Shown: piece after piece, positions 1-8,884 of the stretch | How positions within the stretch are numbered: the stretch's first letter is position 1 | How the letters are laid out: the number at the start of each line of letters is the position of its first letter | Assembly: GCA_017961175.1 (NCBI GenBank) | Contig: JAGCXV010000061.1 | Location: 33,223 to 97,222 of the forward strand | Length of the DNA stretch: 64,000 nt | Direction of reading: 5' to 3' | DNA from: Bacteroidales bacterium | Lineage (GTDB): Bacteria; Bacteroidota; Bacteroidia; Bacteroidales; UBA932 | Notes under the pieces: generated by a model | What the model saw: only the letters and a program-made list of their open reading frames with translations | What the model was told of the DNA's origin: nothing | The model's database searches: none | Made by a program: the position numbers and the translations under genes

Positions 1-749
1 TCGTTTACCCTTGGAAATTCTCCGATGAAGTTGTAATAGTCGTCGATAAAGGTCATGTACCTTTCCTTCTGCTTTTCCTTGATGCTGTTGAAAGCATATT
101 TGTAGGAAGACATTGCAGTGTAGTAAAGGATTTCCTCACGGTAACGGTTTTCAGAATTGTCCCTGAGAACACTCCTCAACGCATAGTGGGAAGACTTGTA
201 GTCCTTCATCGTGTAATAGAGCTTGGCTCCCTCGTAGGCCTTGCGGTCCAACCTTTCGTTGAACTCGTCCAGCATGGCCTTGCACACGTCATAATATTCG
301 CTCTGAGGATTGTCATACATGAACTCGGCAATTGTTGCCATAGCCTTCTGGGTTGGAACCTGGTCCAGTTCCCATCGGTAAGTTCCCTCATACAAACATT
401 TGATCCTCAAGAACCTGGCTTCCTCTGCCATTGCGCTTCTCGGGAAGACCTCGAGGAATTTGTTGAAGTTCTGCTCGGCTGTGATGTAGTCTCCGTAGCG
501 GTAGTTGCTCATACCGTTATAGAACTGCACGCTGTCTTCCTTGTCCGTTCCCTGGCTAAGGAAAATCATGCTCTCGAACAGGGCGGCTGCCTTGCGATAC
601 TTGCCGTTTCCGTAGTAGTACATTGCTCCTCTGAATCTCTCGTCCAGATCCTGTGTCCTGAACAGTGACTCATAATAACTCTTGCACCCGGAAAGGGCGA
701 TCAGAGCTATCAGAGCAATGGAAGTAACTCTTATTTTTCTCATCTTCAT
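1..749 (-). CDS. bamD: Outer-membrane assembly lipoprotein BamD (partial)
   Basis: The 3' end is cut by the window edge; about 249 codons are visible. The protein starts with a lipoprotein signal (positively charged MKMRKIR, hydrophobic stretch, then LIALSGC with Cys about residue 22) and continues with tetratricopeptide-like helical repeats rich in Tyr, such as YRYGDYITAEQNF and FPRSAMAEEARF, the pattern of BamD/YfiO. BamD is the essential lipoprotein partner of BamA that inserts beta-barrels into the outer membrane; that role is family knowledge. ATG at 749 or at 743 (MRKIRV) is equally plausible. It begins 6 nt after the trxB stop, so it is probably cotranscribed with trxB. Confidence 0.85.
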   Translation of the reverse strand, partial: MKMRKIRVTSIALIALIALSGCKSYYESLFRTQDLDERFRGAMYYYGNGKYRKAAALFESMIFLSQGTDKEDSVQFYNGMSNYRYGDYITAEQNFNKFLEVFPRSAMAEEARFLRIKCLYEGTYRWELDQVPTQKAMATIAEFMYDNPQSEYYDVCKAMLDEFNERLDRKAYEGAKLYYTMKDYKSSHYALRSVLRDNSENRYREEILYYTAMSSYKYAFNSIKEKQKERYMTFIDDYYNFIGEFPRVN

Positions 750-755
750 ATTCCG

Positions 756-1682
756 TTATTGGCCCTGCAGGAAGCGGTCCGCCTCAATGGCAGCCCGGCA
801 TCCGGAAGCAGCGGCCGTAATAGCCTGTTTATAATGCACATCCGCAACGTCTCCCGCAGCAAAAACGCCGGGGATATTGGTTGCAGGAGAATCCGGAAGG
901 GTCTGTATGTAGCCTTCCTTGTCGGTATTTACCCAAGGGGCGAAAACTTCGGAATTCGGATGGTGTCCCACGGCCAGGAACACTCCGGTAACCGGAACCA
1001 CCCTCGATTCTCCGCTAAACTTGTCTTCAATCTTTATGCCATTTACGCCCCTGAGATCTCCCACAACTTCCTTCGGAAGGCTGTTCCATAAAATCTCGAT
1101 GTTTGGACGGGAGGCGACTTTCTCCTGCATAGCCTTGGAGGCCCTCATCTGGTCGCGGCGTATTATCATATACACCTTGTTGCACATACCTGCCAGATAC
1201 ACAGCCTCTTCGCAGGCCGTATCCCCTCCGCCTATCACTGCCACGTCCTGCTTGCGGTAGAAAAATCCGTCGCAGGTGGCGCAGGCGCTGACTCCGCTTC
1301 CGCGGAATTCCTGCTCTCCCGGAATGCCAAGGTACTTGGCACTGGCTCCGGTGGCGATTATCAGGGTTTCAGCTTCAACCTCAACGCTTCCGTCTACGGT
1401 CAGCCTGAACGGGCGGGAAGAAAGGTCGCATGAGGTAATGGTTCCGGTACGGATTTCCGTGCCCAGCCTTTCAGCCTGTCTTCTCATATTGTCCACAAGG
1501 ACAGTACCGTCCACGCCTTCAGGGAAGCCCGGGAAATTCTCCACAACCGTTGTTGTCGTGAGCTGCCCTCCAAGCTCCATCCCGCTGTAAATTACAGGGG
1601 AAAGGTTTGCCCTTGCGGCATAGATAGCGGCAGTGTAGCCGGCCGGTCCGCTTCCGGCGATCAGAACCCTGATTCTCTCCAT
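756..1682 (-). CDS. trxB: Thioredoxin reductase
   Basis: A 308-residue flavoprotein with the usual low-Mr thioredoxin reductase order: FAD-binding GSGPAG near residue 10, redox-active CATC at Cys134/Cys137, NADPH-binding GGGDTA shortly after, and the C-terminal FAD motif AAGDVAD. It transfers electrons from NADPH to thioredoxin in the cytoplasm. Length is typical. A -7-like TAAATTTG lies at 1716-1709 on the minus strand, inside the 3' end of the upstream membrane-protein gene, so it may have its own start site as well as readthrough. bamD follows directly. Confidence 0.95.
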   Translation of the reverse strand: MERIRVLIAGSGPAGYTAAIYAARANLSPVIYSGMELGGQLTTTTVVENFPGFPEGVDGTVLVDNMRRQAERLGTEIRTGTITSCDLSSRPFRLTVDGSVEVEAETLIIATGASAKYLGIPGEQEFRGSGVSACATCDGFFYRKQDVAVIGGGDTACEEAVYLAGMCNKVYMIIRRDQMRASKAMQEKVASRPNIEILWNSLPKEVVGDLRGVNGIKIEDKFSGESRVVPVTGVFLAVGHHPNSEVFAPWVNTDKEGYIQTLPDSPATNIPGVFAAGDVADVHYKQAITAAASGCRAAIEADRFLQGQ

Positions 1683-1700
1683 AAAACGTTACAAGTATAG

Positions 1701-2672
1701 TTAGCCTGCAAATTTAGTAAATCTGTCGCGAATATAAAACTCCAGCCTCTCCTCCCAGACCAGCACAATCGATCCGGCCCATCTGGCAAGAAGGATGATC
1801 CACCAGATTCCGCCAATTGAAGCAAAGAGTATAAGATCCTCTATATTGCTGTGAGAGATTGAAATATGCGTGTTGAGCAACTGGATTTCCCTGTCGTGGA
1901 TCCTCCCCTTCTCCTTTTCCTGGAACATTACCGCGGCTCCATAGGCAAGGCCGAGGGTATTTGCCACAATCCACAAAAATGACGTGTCTTCCGGAAGACC
2001 GAAGAGTTTGAGCGGCCATCTGACCACTATCGTAAGGGCCTTCATTATCCCGAATTCGTTCAGTGCCTGCTGGACTATGGAAAGCAGGAGAATCAGGACC
2101 GCCATCTTGAGACAAAGCTTCAGAAGGGAGACGGCCCACGGAACAAAACTGTCTGCCAGGGTTATTTTTTCCTCAGCGACGGCACCCACCGCTCCCTGAG
2201 CCTCGAACTGCAGGATCCGGTTCAGGATAAATGCCAGTATCAGGCCGCTCAAAGTCCTGACCAGGACAATCCTCAGCGCTGAAGAACCTGTCTTTTTCTG
2301 CACGGCCGTTTCCACAATCATATTGTGGGAACACATCACCAGCACCGCCAGGATGGTAATGCTTCTGGCACTCAGGTTCAGAGACGCGCAGGCGGCTATC
2401 GCAGAGTAAACATTTACAAAATAACCGCTTACATAGGCCAGAGACGCCTCTCCCGGAAGCCCGAGGAAACTCATCACCGGTTCCAGGGTGCGTCCAAGAA
2501 TCGGCAGGACACCCGTCAGGCGCAGGATGTAAATGACAATGGAAACGATGGCGGTGATTCTGATCACCCACCACATTGTCTTCAACGCCCCGGGCAGGGC
2601 CTCTTTAACGCAAGAGGAAAGCCGCCCGCCGAAACTTCTGGCAGATGGCTTTCCTGAAGAATCTTCTTTCAA
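1701..2672 (-). CDS. Nucleoside-recognition (Gate) domain membrane protein
   Basis: A 323-residue polytopic membrane protein with two Gate/nucleoside-recognition-like halves (about residues 30-160 and 175-310), resembling the SpmA/SpmB and YjiH-type families. Visible features include the PVMSFLGLPGEASLAYVSGY segment and the second-half equivalent PLKLFGLPEDTSFLWIVANT, which look like an internal duplication. Substrate is unknown. The only start giving the full N-terminus is TTG at 2672; no ATG occurs before residue 33. It lies 11 nt after rubrerythrin and 18 nt before trxB, probably in one transcription unit. Function is not established. Confidence 0.75.
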   Translation of the reverse strand: MKEDSSGKPSARSFGGRLSSCVKEALPGALKTMWWVIRITAIVSIVIYILRLTGVLPILGRTLEPVMSFLGLPGEASLAYVSGYFVNVYSAIAACASLNLSARSITILAVLVMCSHNMIVETAVQKKTGSSALRIVLVRTLSGLILAFILNRILQFEAQGAVGAVAEEKITLADSFVPWAVSLLKLCLKMAVLILLLSIVQQALNEFGIMKALTIVVRWPLKLFGLPEDTSFLWIVANTLGLAYGAAVMFQEKEKGRIHDREIQLLNTHISISHSNIEDLILFASIGGIWWIILLARWAGSIVLVWEERLEFYIRDRFTKFAG

Positions 2673-2683
2673 AAGGTACTGGT

Positions 2684-3259
2684 TTAATAGTTTTCTCCCT
2701 TAACCTCAAAGTAAGCCTGAGGATGCTTGCAGGCCGGACACTCCTTAGGAGCGTTCTTTCCGCGGAACACATATCCGCAGTTGCGGCACTTCCATACGAC
2801 AACCTCGTCTTTTGCGAATACCTTTCCGCTCTTGAGGTTCTTCAGAAGGGCGCGGTATCTCTTTTCGTGGGCCTTCTCAGCTACTGCTACCTCCTTGAAG
2901 CACTTGGCGATTTCAGGGAATCCCTCTTCCTTCGCGATCCTTGCGAATTCAGGATATGCAATCTTCCACTCCTCAAGTTCTCCCTCAGCTGCGGCAAGGA
3001 GGTTATCCTCAGTCTTTCCGATAATTCCTGCAGGGAATGAGGCTTTAATCTCAACCATTCCGCCCTCCAGGAACTTGAAGAACTTCTTGGCATGCTCCTT
3101 CTCGTTGTCTGCGGTCTCCGTGAAGAATGCGCTTATCTGCTCATAGCCCTCTTTCTTCGCTGCGCTTGCAAAGAAGGTGTAACGGTTCCTGGCCTGGCTT
3201 TCGCCTGCAAAAGCACAAAGCAGGTTCTTTTCGGTCTTTGTTCCTTTTAAACTTTTCAT
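2684..3259 (-). CDS. rbr: Rubrerythrin
   Basis: A 191-residue rubrerythrin. The N-terminal ferritin-like four-helix domain shows the diiron ligands (ESQARNRYTFFA, EKEHAKKFF, EGELEEW, AEKAHEKRY). The C-terminal rubredoxin-like domain has CRNCG and CPACKHP for one Fe(SCys)4 centre. It reduces hydrogen peroxide in anaerobes using electrons from a rubredoxin or NADH system. ATG at 3259 gives the classical MKSLKGTKTEKN start; the longer frame to 3295 runs into the promoter. A TAAATTTG -7 element lies at 3300-3293. In-frame neighbours downstream are the Gate protein and trxB, a plausible oxidative-stress group. Confidence 0.95.
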   Translation of the reverse strand: MKSLKGTKTEKNLLCAFAGESQARNRYTFFASAAKKEGYEQISAFFTETADNEKEHAKKFFKFLEGGMVEIKASFPAGIIGKTEDNLLAAAEGELEEWKIAYPEFARIAKEEGFPEIAKCFKEVAVAEKAHEKRYRALLKNLKSGKVFAKDEVVVWKCRNCGYVFRGKNAPKECPACKHPQAYFEVKGENY

Positions 3260-3292
3260 ATCGGTGAATATTATTGTGGTTTCTTTATGGGA

Positions 3293-3300
3293 CAAATTTA
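3293..3300 (-). promoter_or_regulatory. -7 element (TAAATTTG) for rubrerythrin
   Basis: Perfect match to the Bacteroidetes -7 consensus TAnnTTTG on the minus strand, 33 nt upstream of the rubrerythrin ATG. No TTTG is visible at the ideal -33 spacing. It overlaps the last codons of the EamA transporter gene. Confidence 0.5.
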
Positions 3301-4194
3301 AGATTTTTCCGCACGCTTTTCCCTACTGCAGACTATTATTATGATGAATACCGCGGCAAAAACCAGAATCATTCCCAAAAGGGAGTTGGAAGTAAAGGCC
3401 TCGCCGAAGAAAATCACACCGCAGATCACCGCCACAAGAGGTTCCATGCAGCCGAGGATTGCGGTTATGGTGCTTCCCGCCAGCTGGATAGCGTAAATCA
3501 GGGCAAAATCGCTGACCAGGGTCGGGATAATTGCCAGGCAAAGGGCGTAAATCCAGTGTTCCCCGGTGGTAAGCGGCGTAAAGTGCGCCCCCTTAACCAT
3601 CACGTTGATAAAGAATATGACGGCAGAGTAGCCAAGCACAAGGAGAGTCTGCTTCATCCCGTCCATCCTCATTACCACCGGAGTTCGGTTAACTCCCACC
3701 AGGTAAGCCGGATAGGTTATTACCGTAACCAGCACCAGGATCAGGCCCGTAAGGGAAATCTTCTCTCCGCTGACGCCTCCGGAAAGGAAGAAAACTCCGG
3801 CGACTCCTGCAGCTATGGCTATCACTTTCCAGACGGAGACCTTTTCCCTGAAGAAAAGCATCATCGCCAGGGCCACAACTACCGGATAGAAGAAATGTAT
3901 GGTTGTTGCCGTTCCGCTGGAAATGTACTTGTAGGAAGCCGTGAGGAAGAAACTCGTGGCGGCGTAGAATATGCTCAGGACAGCCATAGCCCCCAGTTCC
4001 TTCCAGCTGTAATCCAGCTTTACGCGCTTGACCTTGCAGATCAGCCACATGAAGAAAGAGGCGAAGGCAAAACGGTAGAAGCATACGCTGTCCAGGTCTA
4101 TGCCCCTGTTTAACAGAGGTATGGAGAACAGCGGTATGAAACCGAACGTGGCACTTGCCAGCATTGCCAGAAGCAGTCCCCTGAATTTTCTCAT
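3298..4194 (-). CDS. EamA/DMT-family transporter
   Basis: A 298-residue inner-membrane protein with ten predicted transmembrane helices arranged as two EamA repeats (about residues 5-140 and 150-290). It starts with a typical FRGLLLAMLASATFGFIPLF helix and ends in a charged tail (SREKRAEKS). Members export small metabolites or amino acids, but the substrate cannot be read from the sequence. A TATCTTTG -7 element lies at 4222-4215 on the minus strand, 20 nt upstream of ATG 4194. The gene diverges from the racemase gene. Confidence 0.85.
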   Translation of the reverse strand: MRKFRGLLLAMLASATFGFIPLFSIPLLNRGIDLDSVCFYRFAFASFFMWLICKVKRVKLDYSWKELGAMAVLSIFYAATSFFLTASYKYISSGTATTIHFFYPVVVALAMMLFFREKVSVWKVIAIAAGVAGVFFLSGGVSGEKISLTGLILVLVTVITYPAYLVGVNRTPVVMRMDGMKQTLLVLGYSAVIFFINVMVKGAHFTPLTTGEHWIYALCLAIIPTLVSDFALIYAIQLAGSTITAILGCMEPLVAVICGVIFFGEAFTSNSLLGMILVFAAVFIIIIVCSREKRAEKS

Positions 4195-4214
4195 CCCGCA
4201 ATTGTTTGAGGTGG

Positions 4215-4253
4215 CAAAGATAACACGCGGAGACGGATTTTTCAGTAAATTTG
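4215..4253. promoter_or_regulatory. Divergent promoter region, EamA transporter / racemase
   Basis: Minus-strand TATCTTTG at 4222-4215 faces the EamA gene. Plus-strand TAAATTTG at 4246-4253 faces the racemase gene (ATG 4280). Both match TAnnTTTG exactly. No convincing -33 TTTG was seen for either. Confidence 0.5.
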
Positions 4254-4279
4254 TTGGACATTTGAGATTTTACTCAGCG

Positions 4280-4984
4280 ATGAAAACAGACAAGACACTT
4301 GGAGTTTTGGGCGGAATGGGCCCTGCAGCCACCGCCGACTTTCTTATGCTGCTGGCAAAGAAAGACCCCGCAGAATGTGACCAGGATCATCCGCGGATGA
4401 TAGTTTACGAATATACCGAAACCCCGGACAGGACCACCTATCTTCTGGGCAAGGGCCCGGACCCGAGGCGTTATCTGAGGGAAGGCCTGGAAACCCTGAT
4501 CGGATGGGGGGCGGACTATCTCTGCGTAACCTGCAACACAGCCCACTATTTCATAGACGAGTTCCGAAGCGAACTTTCCAAGCCGGTCATACATATTATT
4601 GACGAGACCATACGCAAGGTGAGCAAGGTTTCCCCTTCAGGAGCCTGGCTGACAGCCACCCTCGGAACAATGAAAACCGGCCTGTACCAAAGGCACGCCA
4701 AGGACAGCGGCTACAACTTCGATATCGCAGACTACCAGACACAGGTAGATATCCACGATGTAACCGACCTTGTGAAAGCCGGGAAAATCGAGGAGGCCGG
4801 AAAGAAATTCCGCCCGATTATCGAGGGCCTGTGGAAAATCAAGGAGCAGCCGATTGTGGGAGCCTGCACGGAAATCCCTATCGCCTATGCCGCTACCGGA
4901 CTTGACCCGAAGATGCTCATAAGCAGCCTTGACGCCCTTGCAGACGGCTGCGTAAGAGAACTTTACGGAATAGAACTTTATTGA
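4280..4984 (+). CDS. Aspartate/glutamate racemase family protein
   Basis: A 234-residue member of the Asp/Glu racemase family. The N-terminus LGVLGGMGPAAT and the two catalytic cysteines, Cys85 in CNTAHYF and Cys196 in GACTEIP, are intact, so cofactor-independent racemisation of aspartate, glutamate or a related amino acid is expected. It lacks the LDTPR-type signature of MurI, so a YgeA/RacD-like enzyme is more likely than cell-wall MurI. ATG 4280 is chosen because homology begins there; an open frame extends to 4100 but overlaps the divergent gene. An anionic amino-acid symporter follows 5 nt later, suggesting linked Asp/Glu metabolism. Confidence 0.85.
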   Translation: MKTDKTLGVLGGMGPAATADFLMLLAKKDPAECDQDHPRMIVYEYTETPDRTTYLLGKGPDPRRYLREGLETLIGWGADYLCVTCNTAHYFIDEFRSELSKPVIHIIDETIRKVSKVSPSGAWLTATLGTMKTGLYQRHAKDSGYNFDIADYQTQVDIHDVTDLVKAGKIEEAGKKFRPIIEGLWKIKEQPIVGACTEIPIAYAATGLDPKMLISSLDALADGCVRELYGIELY

Positions 4985-4989
4985 TCGCG

Positions 4990-6225
4990 ATGAAAAAGAT
5001 AAGCATTGCCCTGCCTTGGCAGATATTGATCGGCCTTTTGCTCGGCGCCGTTTTCGGAATCCTCCTTCCGCAATATGCAGGATATATAGACTGGGCCGGC
5101 CAGATTTTCCTCAGGGCCCTGAAGATGATAATCATTCCACTGGTGTTCACTTCTCTGGTTGTGGGAGTGGCCAGCATCCAGTCTTCCAAAGACCTCGGAA
5201 GGATTGCCGGAAAGACCCTGCTCTACTATCTGGTTACAACAGCCATCGCCATTGCCATCGGCCTTGTGCTGGTTAACATCATCAAACCGGGAGTCGGGGC
5301 AAATCTTCCGATGCCCGAGAATGTGGACACCTCCACCATCGGCAAGAGCAACACATCCTTTGTGGACCAGATAATCCACATTGTCCCGGACAATATCTTC
5401 AAGGAAATGAGTGCTGGTAACATCCTGCCTGTCATCTTCTTTGCCATTATCTTCGGTTTCTTCATCACCCGAAGCGGAGAAAAGACGAAGACCACTCTCC
5501 TGGATATCTGCAACTCCATCAACGAGGTGATAATGAAGATCACGATGTTCGTCATCAAGCTCGCTCCTTACGGAGTGTTCGCCATCGTATCCAACATGCT
5601 GGCAAAGCAGATAAACGCAGGAAACTCCATCGTGGAACTGATCAGTTCCCTGGGTATATACCTGCTTGTCGTCTGGGCCGGAATGCTCATCCAGTTCTTC
5701 GGCGTGCTGCCGGGCGGAGTCTTCCTGCTCGCAAGGGAGCATCCATACCGCCACATGAAGAAAATGTCCACCGCAATATTGACTGCATTTTCCACCTGTT
5801 CTTCCGGAGCCGCCCTTCCTATTTCCATGCGTGACAGCGAAACCAAGTGCGGCATTTCCAACAAGATCACCAGTTTCGTCCTGCCTCTGGGAGCTACTGT
5901 CAACATGAACGGAACTGCTTTGTACGAGGGAGTTACGGTGCTGTTCATTGCACAGGTCTACGGAATCGACATGAGCATAATGCAGCAGCTGATAGTGCTT
6001 GGAACAGTCATGCTGTCCGCTATCGGAACCGCCGGTATCCCTATGGCCGGATTCGTGATGCTGAGCATCGCCCTCAGCGTTGCCGGACTGCCTCTGGAAG
6101 CGATGGGCTTGGTTCTTGCAATAGACCAGTTGTGCGATATGCCTAGAACCGCCACCAACTCCTACGGAGACGCCTGCGGAGCAGTCATCATCGCAAAGAG
6201 CGAAGGAGAAACACTTACGATATAA
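4990..6225 (+). CDS. Dicarboxylate/amino acid:cation symporter (DAACS/SDF family)
   Basis: A 411-residue glutamate-transporter homologue. The re-entrant HP1 serine-rich loop (STCSSGAALP), the NMNGTALYEG segment corresponding to the NMDGT cation site, the HP2 GTAGIPMAG loop and the TM8 region ending in DMPRTATNSYGD are all recognisable. It imports glutamate, aspartate or C4-dicarboxylates with Na+ or H+. ATG 4990 (MKKISIALPWQ) is preferred over a TTG at 4981, which overlaps the racemase stop. The pairing with the racemase points to acidic amino acids as substrates (inference). Confidence 0.92.
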   Translation: MKKISIALPWQILIGLLLGAVFGILLPQYAGYIDWAGQIFLRALKMIIIPLVFTSLVVGVASIQSSKDLGRIAGKTLLYYLVTTAIAIAIGLVLVNIIKPGVGANLPMPENVDTSTIGKSNTSFVDQIIHIVPDNIFKEMSAGNILPVIFFAIIFGFFITRSGEKTKTTLLDICNSINEVIMKITMFVIKLAPYGVFAIVSNMLAKQINAGNSIVELISSLGIYLLVVWAGMLIQFFGVLPGGVFLLAREHPYRHMKKMSTAILTAFSTCSSGAALPISMRDSETKCGISNKITSFVLPLGATVNMNGTALYEGVTVLFIAQVYGIDMSIMQQLIVLGTVMLSAIGTAGIPMAGFVMLSIALSVAGLPLEAMGLVLAIDQLCDMPRTATNSYGDACGAVIIAKSEGETLTI

Positions 6226-6240
6226 ACATAATACATATAA

Positions 6241-7656
6241 ATGAAAACCAGAATCATTCTAGCGGCAGCGCTTATATTCACGGCATCGCTGAGCCTAAAC
6301 GGCCAGCCTTACAAGGGAAAGCAGACAAGCCCTGTCTATGCAGTCCCTGACTGGGAACAGGTTCAGGCTAACCCTAGCCTTGTGCTGAGCGACTACCAGC
6401 CTTATCCGGTGCTGGACCAGGATCCTGCTTCCATTCCGGCCCTGACCAAGGCTCCTAAAGGATACAAGCCTTTCTATATCAGTCACTACGGAAGGCACGG
6501 CTCCCGCTGGCTTATCAGTTCCGCCACTTACAAGGATCCGGTTGCTTTCCTGAAAAAGGCCAACGAGGAAGATATGCTAACGCCAAGGGGCAAGGATGTG
6601 CTCCGCCGCCTTGAACAGGTGGAAGAAGCAGCGCGCGGACGCTACGGAGAACTTACCCGCCTGGGAGCTGAGCAGCACCGTCAGATTGCAGGAAGGATGT
6701 TCAAGAATTTTCCTCAGGTTTTCAAGGGAGACGCAGCCGTTGACGCAAAGTCCACAGTCATAATCCGCTGCATCCTCAGCATGGAATCTTTCTGCATGAG
6801 GCTCAAGGAACTGAATCCAAAACTCAGGATCACCAACGACGCCTCTGCCCACGATATGTATTACATGAACAACCAGGATCCGGACAAGTTCTTCCACAAG
6901 ATCACTTCAGACCCGAAGAACTCAGAAATCCTTAAGGCCTATGCCCGCAAAGTATTCAAGACGGACCGTCTGGTGATGTCTCTTGTAAAGGACACTTCCT
7001 GGTTTGCAACCTACAACGAGAAATTCGCCTTCAAGGACAACCCGGACAAGCTTCCGAAATATACAGCCAGCGGCCTTTTCTACGATGTTACGGAACTTTC
7101 CATCAGCCTCCCTAACACGGACCTGGACATCAGCCTGGACGATGTGGTTACCCTGGAAGACAAGCATCAGCTCAACCTCTACCGCAACCTCGGTTCCTAC
7201 AGATATGCAGGTTTCTGCGACATGGGCCAGAAGGTTACTCCTTTCCGCCAGACCTATCTTCTGAAGAACATTATAGAGACTGCGGACAAGGCCATCGCCG
7301 AGGCGGGAACAGACGGAAAGAAGACTGCGGGTGCAACCCTGCGCTTCGGTCACGATTCCAACCTGATGCCTCTGTGCTCCCTTATGGACATAGACGGCGC
7401 TGGAGTTTACGAACCGGATAACGACAATGTTGCAAACGTCTGGAATATGGAGCATTACATTCCAAAGGCCGGCAACCTCCAGTTCATTTTCTACGGAAAG
7501 AAAAACGCCCCTGTGCTGATTAAGGTTCTCCTCAACGAGCACGAGGCCACCCTCCCGGTTGAAACCGACAAGTTCCCTTACTATGAATGGAACAAGGTCA
7601 GGGAGTTCTACCTGAACATTCTTGACAATTCTCCTATCAAGGAAAGATTTGAATAA
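6241..7656 (+). CDS. Secreted histidine-type acid phosphatase
   Basis: A 471-residue protein with a signal peptide (cleavage near LSLNGQ). The histidine-phosphatase clade 2 catalytic motif is HYGRHGSRW near residue 80 and the proton-donor motif is GHDSNLMPL near residue 375, so the HD form of phytases and acid phosphatases is present rather than the HAE form of classical MINPP. It likely hydrolyses phosphomonoesters such as inositol phosphates in the periplasm or at the surface. It sits 15 nt after the symporter gene and 20 nt before a secreted protein of unknown function. Confidence 0.85.
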   Translation: MKTRIILAAALIFTASLSLNGQPYKGKQTSPVYAVPDWEQVQANPSLVLSDYQPYPVLDQDPASIPALTKAPKGYKPFYISHYGRHGSRWLISSATYKDPVAFLKKANEEDMLTPRGKDVLRRLEQVEEAARGRYGELTRLGAEQHRQIAGRMFKNFPQVFKGDAAVDAKSTVIIRCILSMESFCMRLKELNPKLRITNDASAHDMYYMNNQDPDKFFHKITSDPKNSEILKAYARKVFKTDRLVMSLVKDTSWFATYNEKFAFKDNPDKLPKYTASGLFYDVTELSISLPNTDLDISLDDVVTLEDKHQLNLYRNLGSYRYAGFCDMGQKVTPFRQTYLLKNIIETADKAIAEAGTDGKKTAGATLRFGHDSNLMPLCSLMDIDGAGVYEPDNDNVANVWNMEHYIPKAGNLQFIFYGKKNAPVLIKVLLNEHEATLPVETDKFPYYEWNKVREFYLNILDNSPIKERFE

Positions 7657-7676
7657 TCCCGACAAAAACAGACAAT

Positions 7677-8636
7677 ATGAAAAAGATTCTTGCCCTTATG
7701 ACATCTGTGCTCCTTCTTGGTTGCCTTAATCAAGCCATCGCACAGGAAACCAGGAAAGACACGCTGGACTTTGAAATATTCTTCAGCCACCTTGACAAGG
7801 GCGACAGGCTGCCTTACAAATACATTTACCAGAAGGCGAAGGTGGGTCTGGACACAACAATAACCTGTGCTGTACAAAAGGACTTCGAGCTTGAAGTTGT
7901 GGAGAACAACAAGGAGGAATACTATGTAATTTTTGAAATTACCACCTCAAACTTCACCAAGAGCGGAGAAGAGTGCAACCAGTCTGATATGTACCGCACC
8001 ACTTGCCTTGTGAATGACGGTTTTCCCGTTCAACTGAAGGTATGGTACTCTGGAGATGAACAGATTTTAGACTATCCTGACACTCTGAAAGAAAGGGCCC
8101 GCAAAAATATGCTTATGGTTGCAGACACCCTGCACAAGTACAACGAGGAAATGACCAAAGAGCAACTCGTGGAAGATCTGGATTATATGACCAGTGATAG
8201 ATATGTGATTATTCAGGCCACAAGCGCTCTTGACCTGGCTGATATGTTCCGTTTCAGCGAACTCATATATGAGCCTGATTCTGTTTATTCCGATATTGAC
8301 AGTATTTACAGCTATATAGACAAACAGTACCACAGCTACGAAAACCTGGTGTTCTGGGATGACGAGTTTTCAAGATCGGTTCCTGACTACAGCAATTTCT
8401 ATGTTTTGAGATCTATTACCCAGGTTAATGATATAGCTGCTCTTACAGCAATGGATATCCAGCTCGACGAAGAAAGTCCTACGCTTCTTAAAAACGAAGC
8501 CAACAGAAAAAGATGTGTGTATGGCAAGGAGATAACTTTACTGGCAGACAAGGCAATGGGAGTCCCTTGCCTTATGGAGGTCACGATGGTAAGCGGTTTC
8601 TATGTAACAATAGGAGACCAGCATTTCAAGATGTAG
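7677..8636 (+). CDS. Secreted protein of unknown function
   Basis: A 319-residue protein I do not recognise. Residues 1-22 form a signal peptide (LLLGCLNQAIAQ); Cys at residue 16 could be a lipobox, but the Ala-x-Ala-Gln site fits signal peptidase I better. The mature part is acidic, rich in Asp, Glu and Tyr, without transmembrane segments or known catalytic motifs. The frame ends at a TAG (8634-8636) but continues open for another 36 codons, ending in a strongly acidic tail and GFIKVK, so the present protein may be a truncation of a 356-residue ancestor. It follows the phosphatase gene by 20 nt. Confidence 0.7.
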   Translation: MKKILALMTSVLLLGCLNQAIAQETRKDTLDFEIFFSHLDKGDRLPYKYIYQKAKVGLDTTITCAVQKDFELEVVENNKEEYYVIFEITTSNFTKSGEECNQSDMYRTTCLVNDGFPVQLKVWYSGDEQILDYPDTLKERARKNMLMVADTLHKYNEEMTKEQLVEDLDYMTSDRYVIIQATSALDLADMFRFSELIYEPDSVYSDIDSIYSYIDKQYHSYENLVFWDDEFSRSVPDYSNFYVLRSITQVNDIAALTAMDIQLDEESPTLLKNEANRKRCVYGKEITLLADKAMGVPCLMEVTMVSGFYVTIGDQHFKM

Positions 8637-8747
8637 AAGGTTATAATTTCTCTGGACTTAGATAAAATGAACCAGGAGGAAGATGAAGACGAGGAGAATG
8701 AGGACGAGCCGCGCTACGACGACTACGGTTTCATCAAAGTGAAGTAA
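8637..8747 (+). other. In-frame coding-like extension after the TAG stop of the preceding gene
   Basis: Read in the same frame as 7677-8636, these 36 codons encode KVIISLDLDK followed by an Asp/Glu-rich tail (MNQEEDEDEENEDEPRY) and DDYGFIKVK, then TAA. An internal ATG at 8667 could start a 26-residue acidic peptide, but no ribosome-binding or promoter signal supports that. Most likely this is the former C-terminus of the upstream protein, cut off by a nonsense mutation. A real independent microprotein or a sequencing error remains possible. TAG is an ordinary stop elsewhere in this window (mutB, parE). Confidence 0.5.
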
Positions 8748-8763
8748 AGTGAGTTTACCCAAC

Positions 8764-8789
8764 AAAAAAAGGCCGAGAAATCGGCCTTT
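8764..8789. terminator. Bidirectional intrinsic terminator
   Basis: Stem AAAGGCCGA (8768-8776), loop GAAA, stem TCGGCCTTT (8781-8789). On the minus strand it is followed by seven T residues and ends the tRNA-Phe transcript. On the plus strand it is followed by AATTTT and can end the upstream secreted-protein transcript. Confidence 0.85.
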
Positions 8790-8796
8790 AATTTTG

Positions 8797-8869
8797 TGGT
8801 GTCACCGGGAATCGAACCAGGGACACAAGGTTTTTCAGTCCTTTGCTCTACCAACTGAGCTATGACACC
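8797..8869 (-). tRNA. tRNA-Phe (GAA)
   Basis: A 73-nt cloverleaf on the minus strand. Acceptor GGTGTCA pairs with TGACACC, D-arm AGCTCAGTTGGTAGAGC, anticodon loop CTGAAAA with anticodon GAA, T-arm with GGTTCGATTCC, discriminator A. The 3' CCA is not encoded (A followed by CAA), so it must be added by a nucleotidyltransferase. An intrinsic terminator follows immediately. Confidence 0.97.
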
Positions 8870-8884
8870 ATCGGTTTGGGAGTG

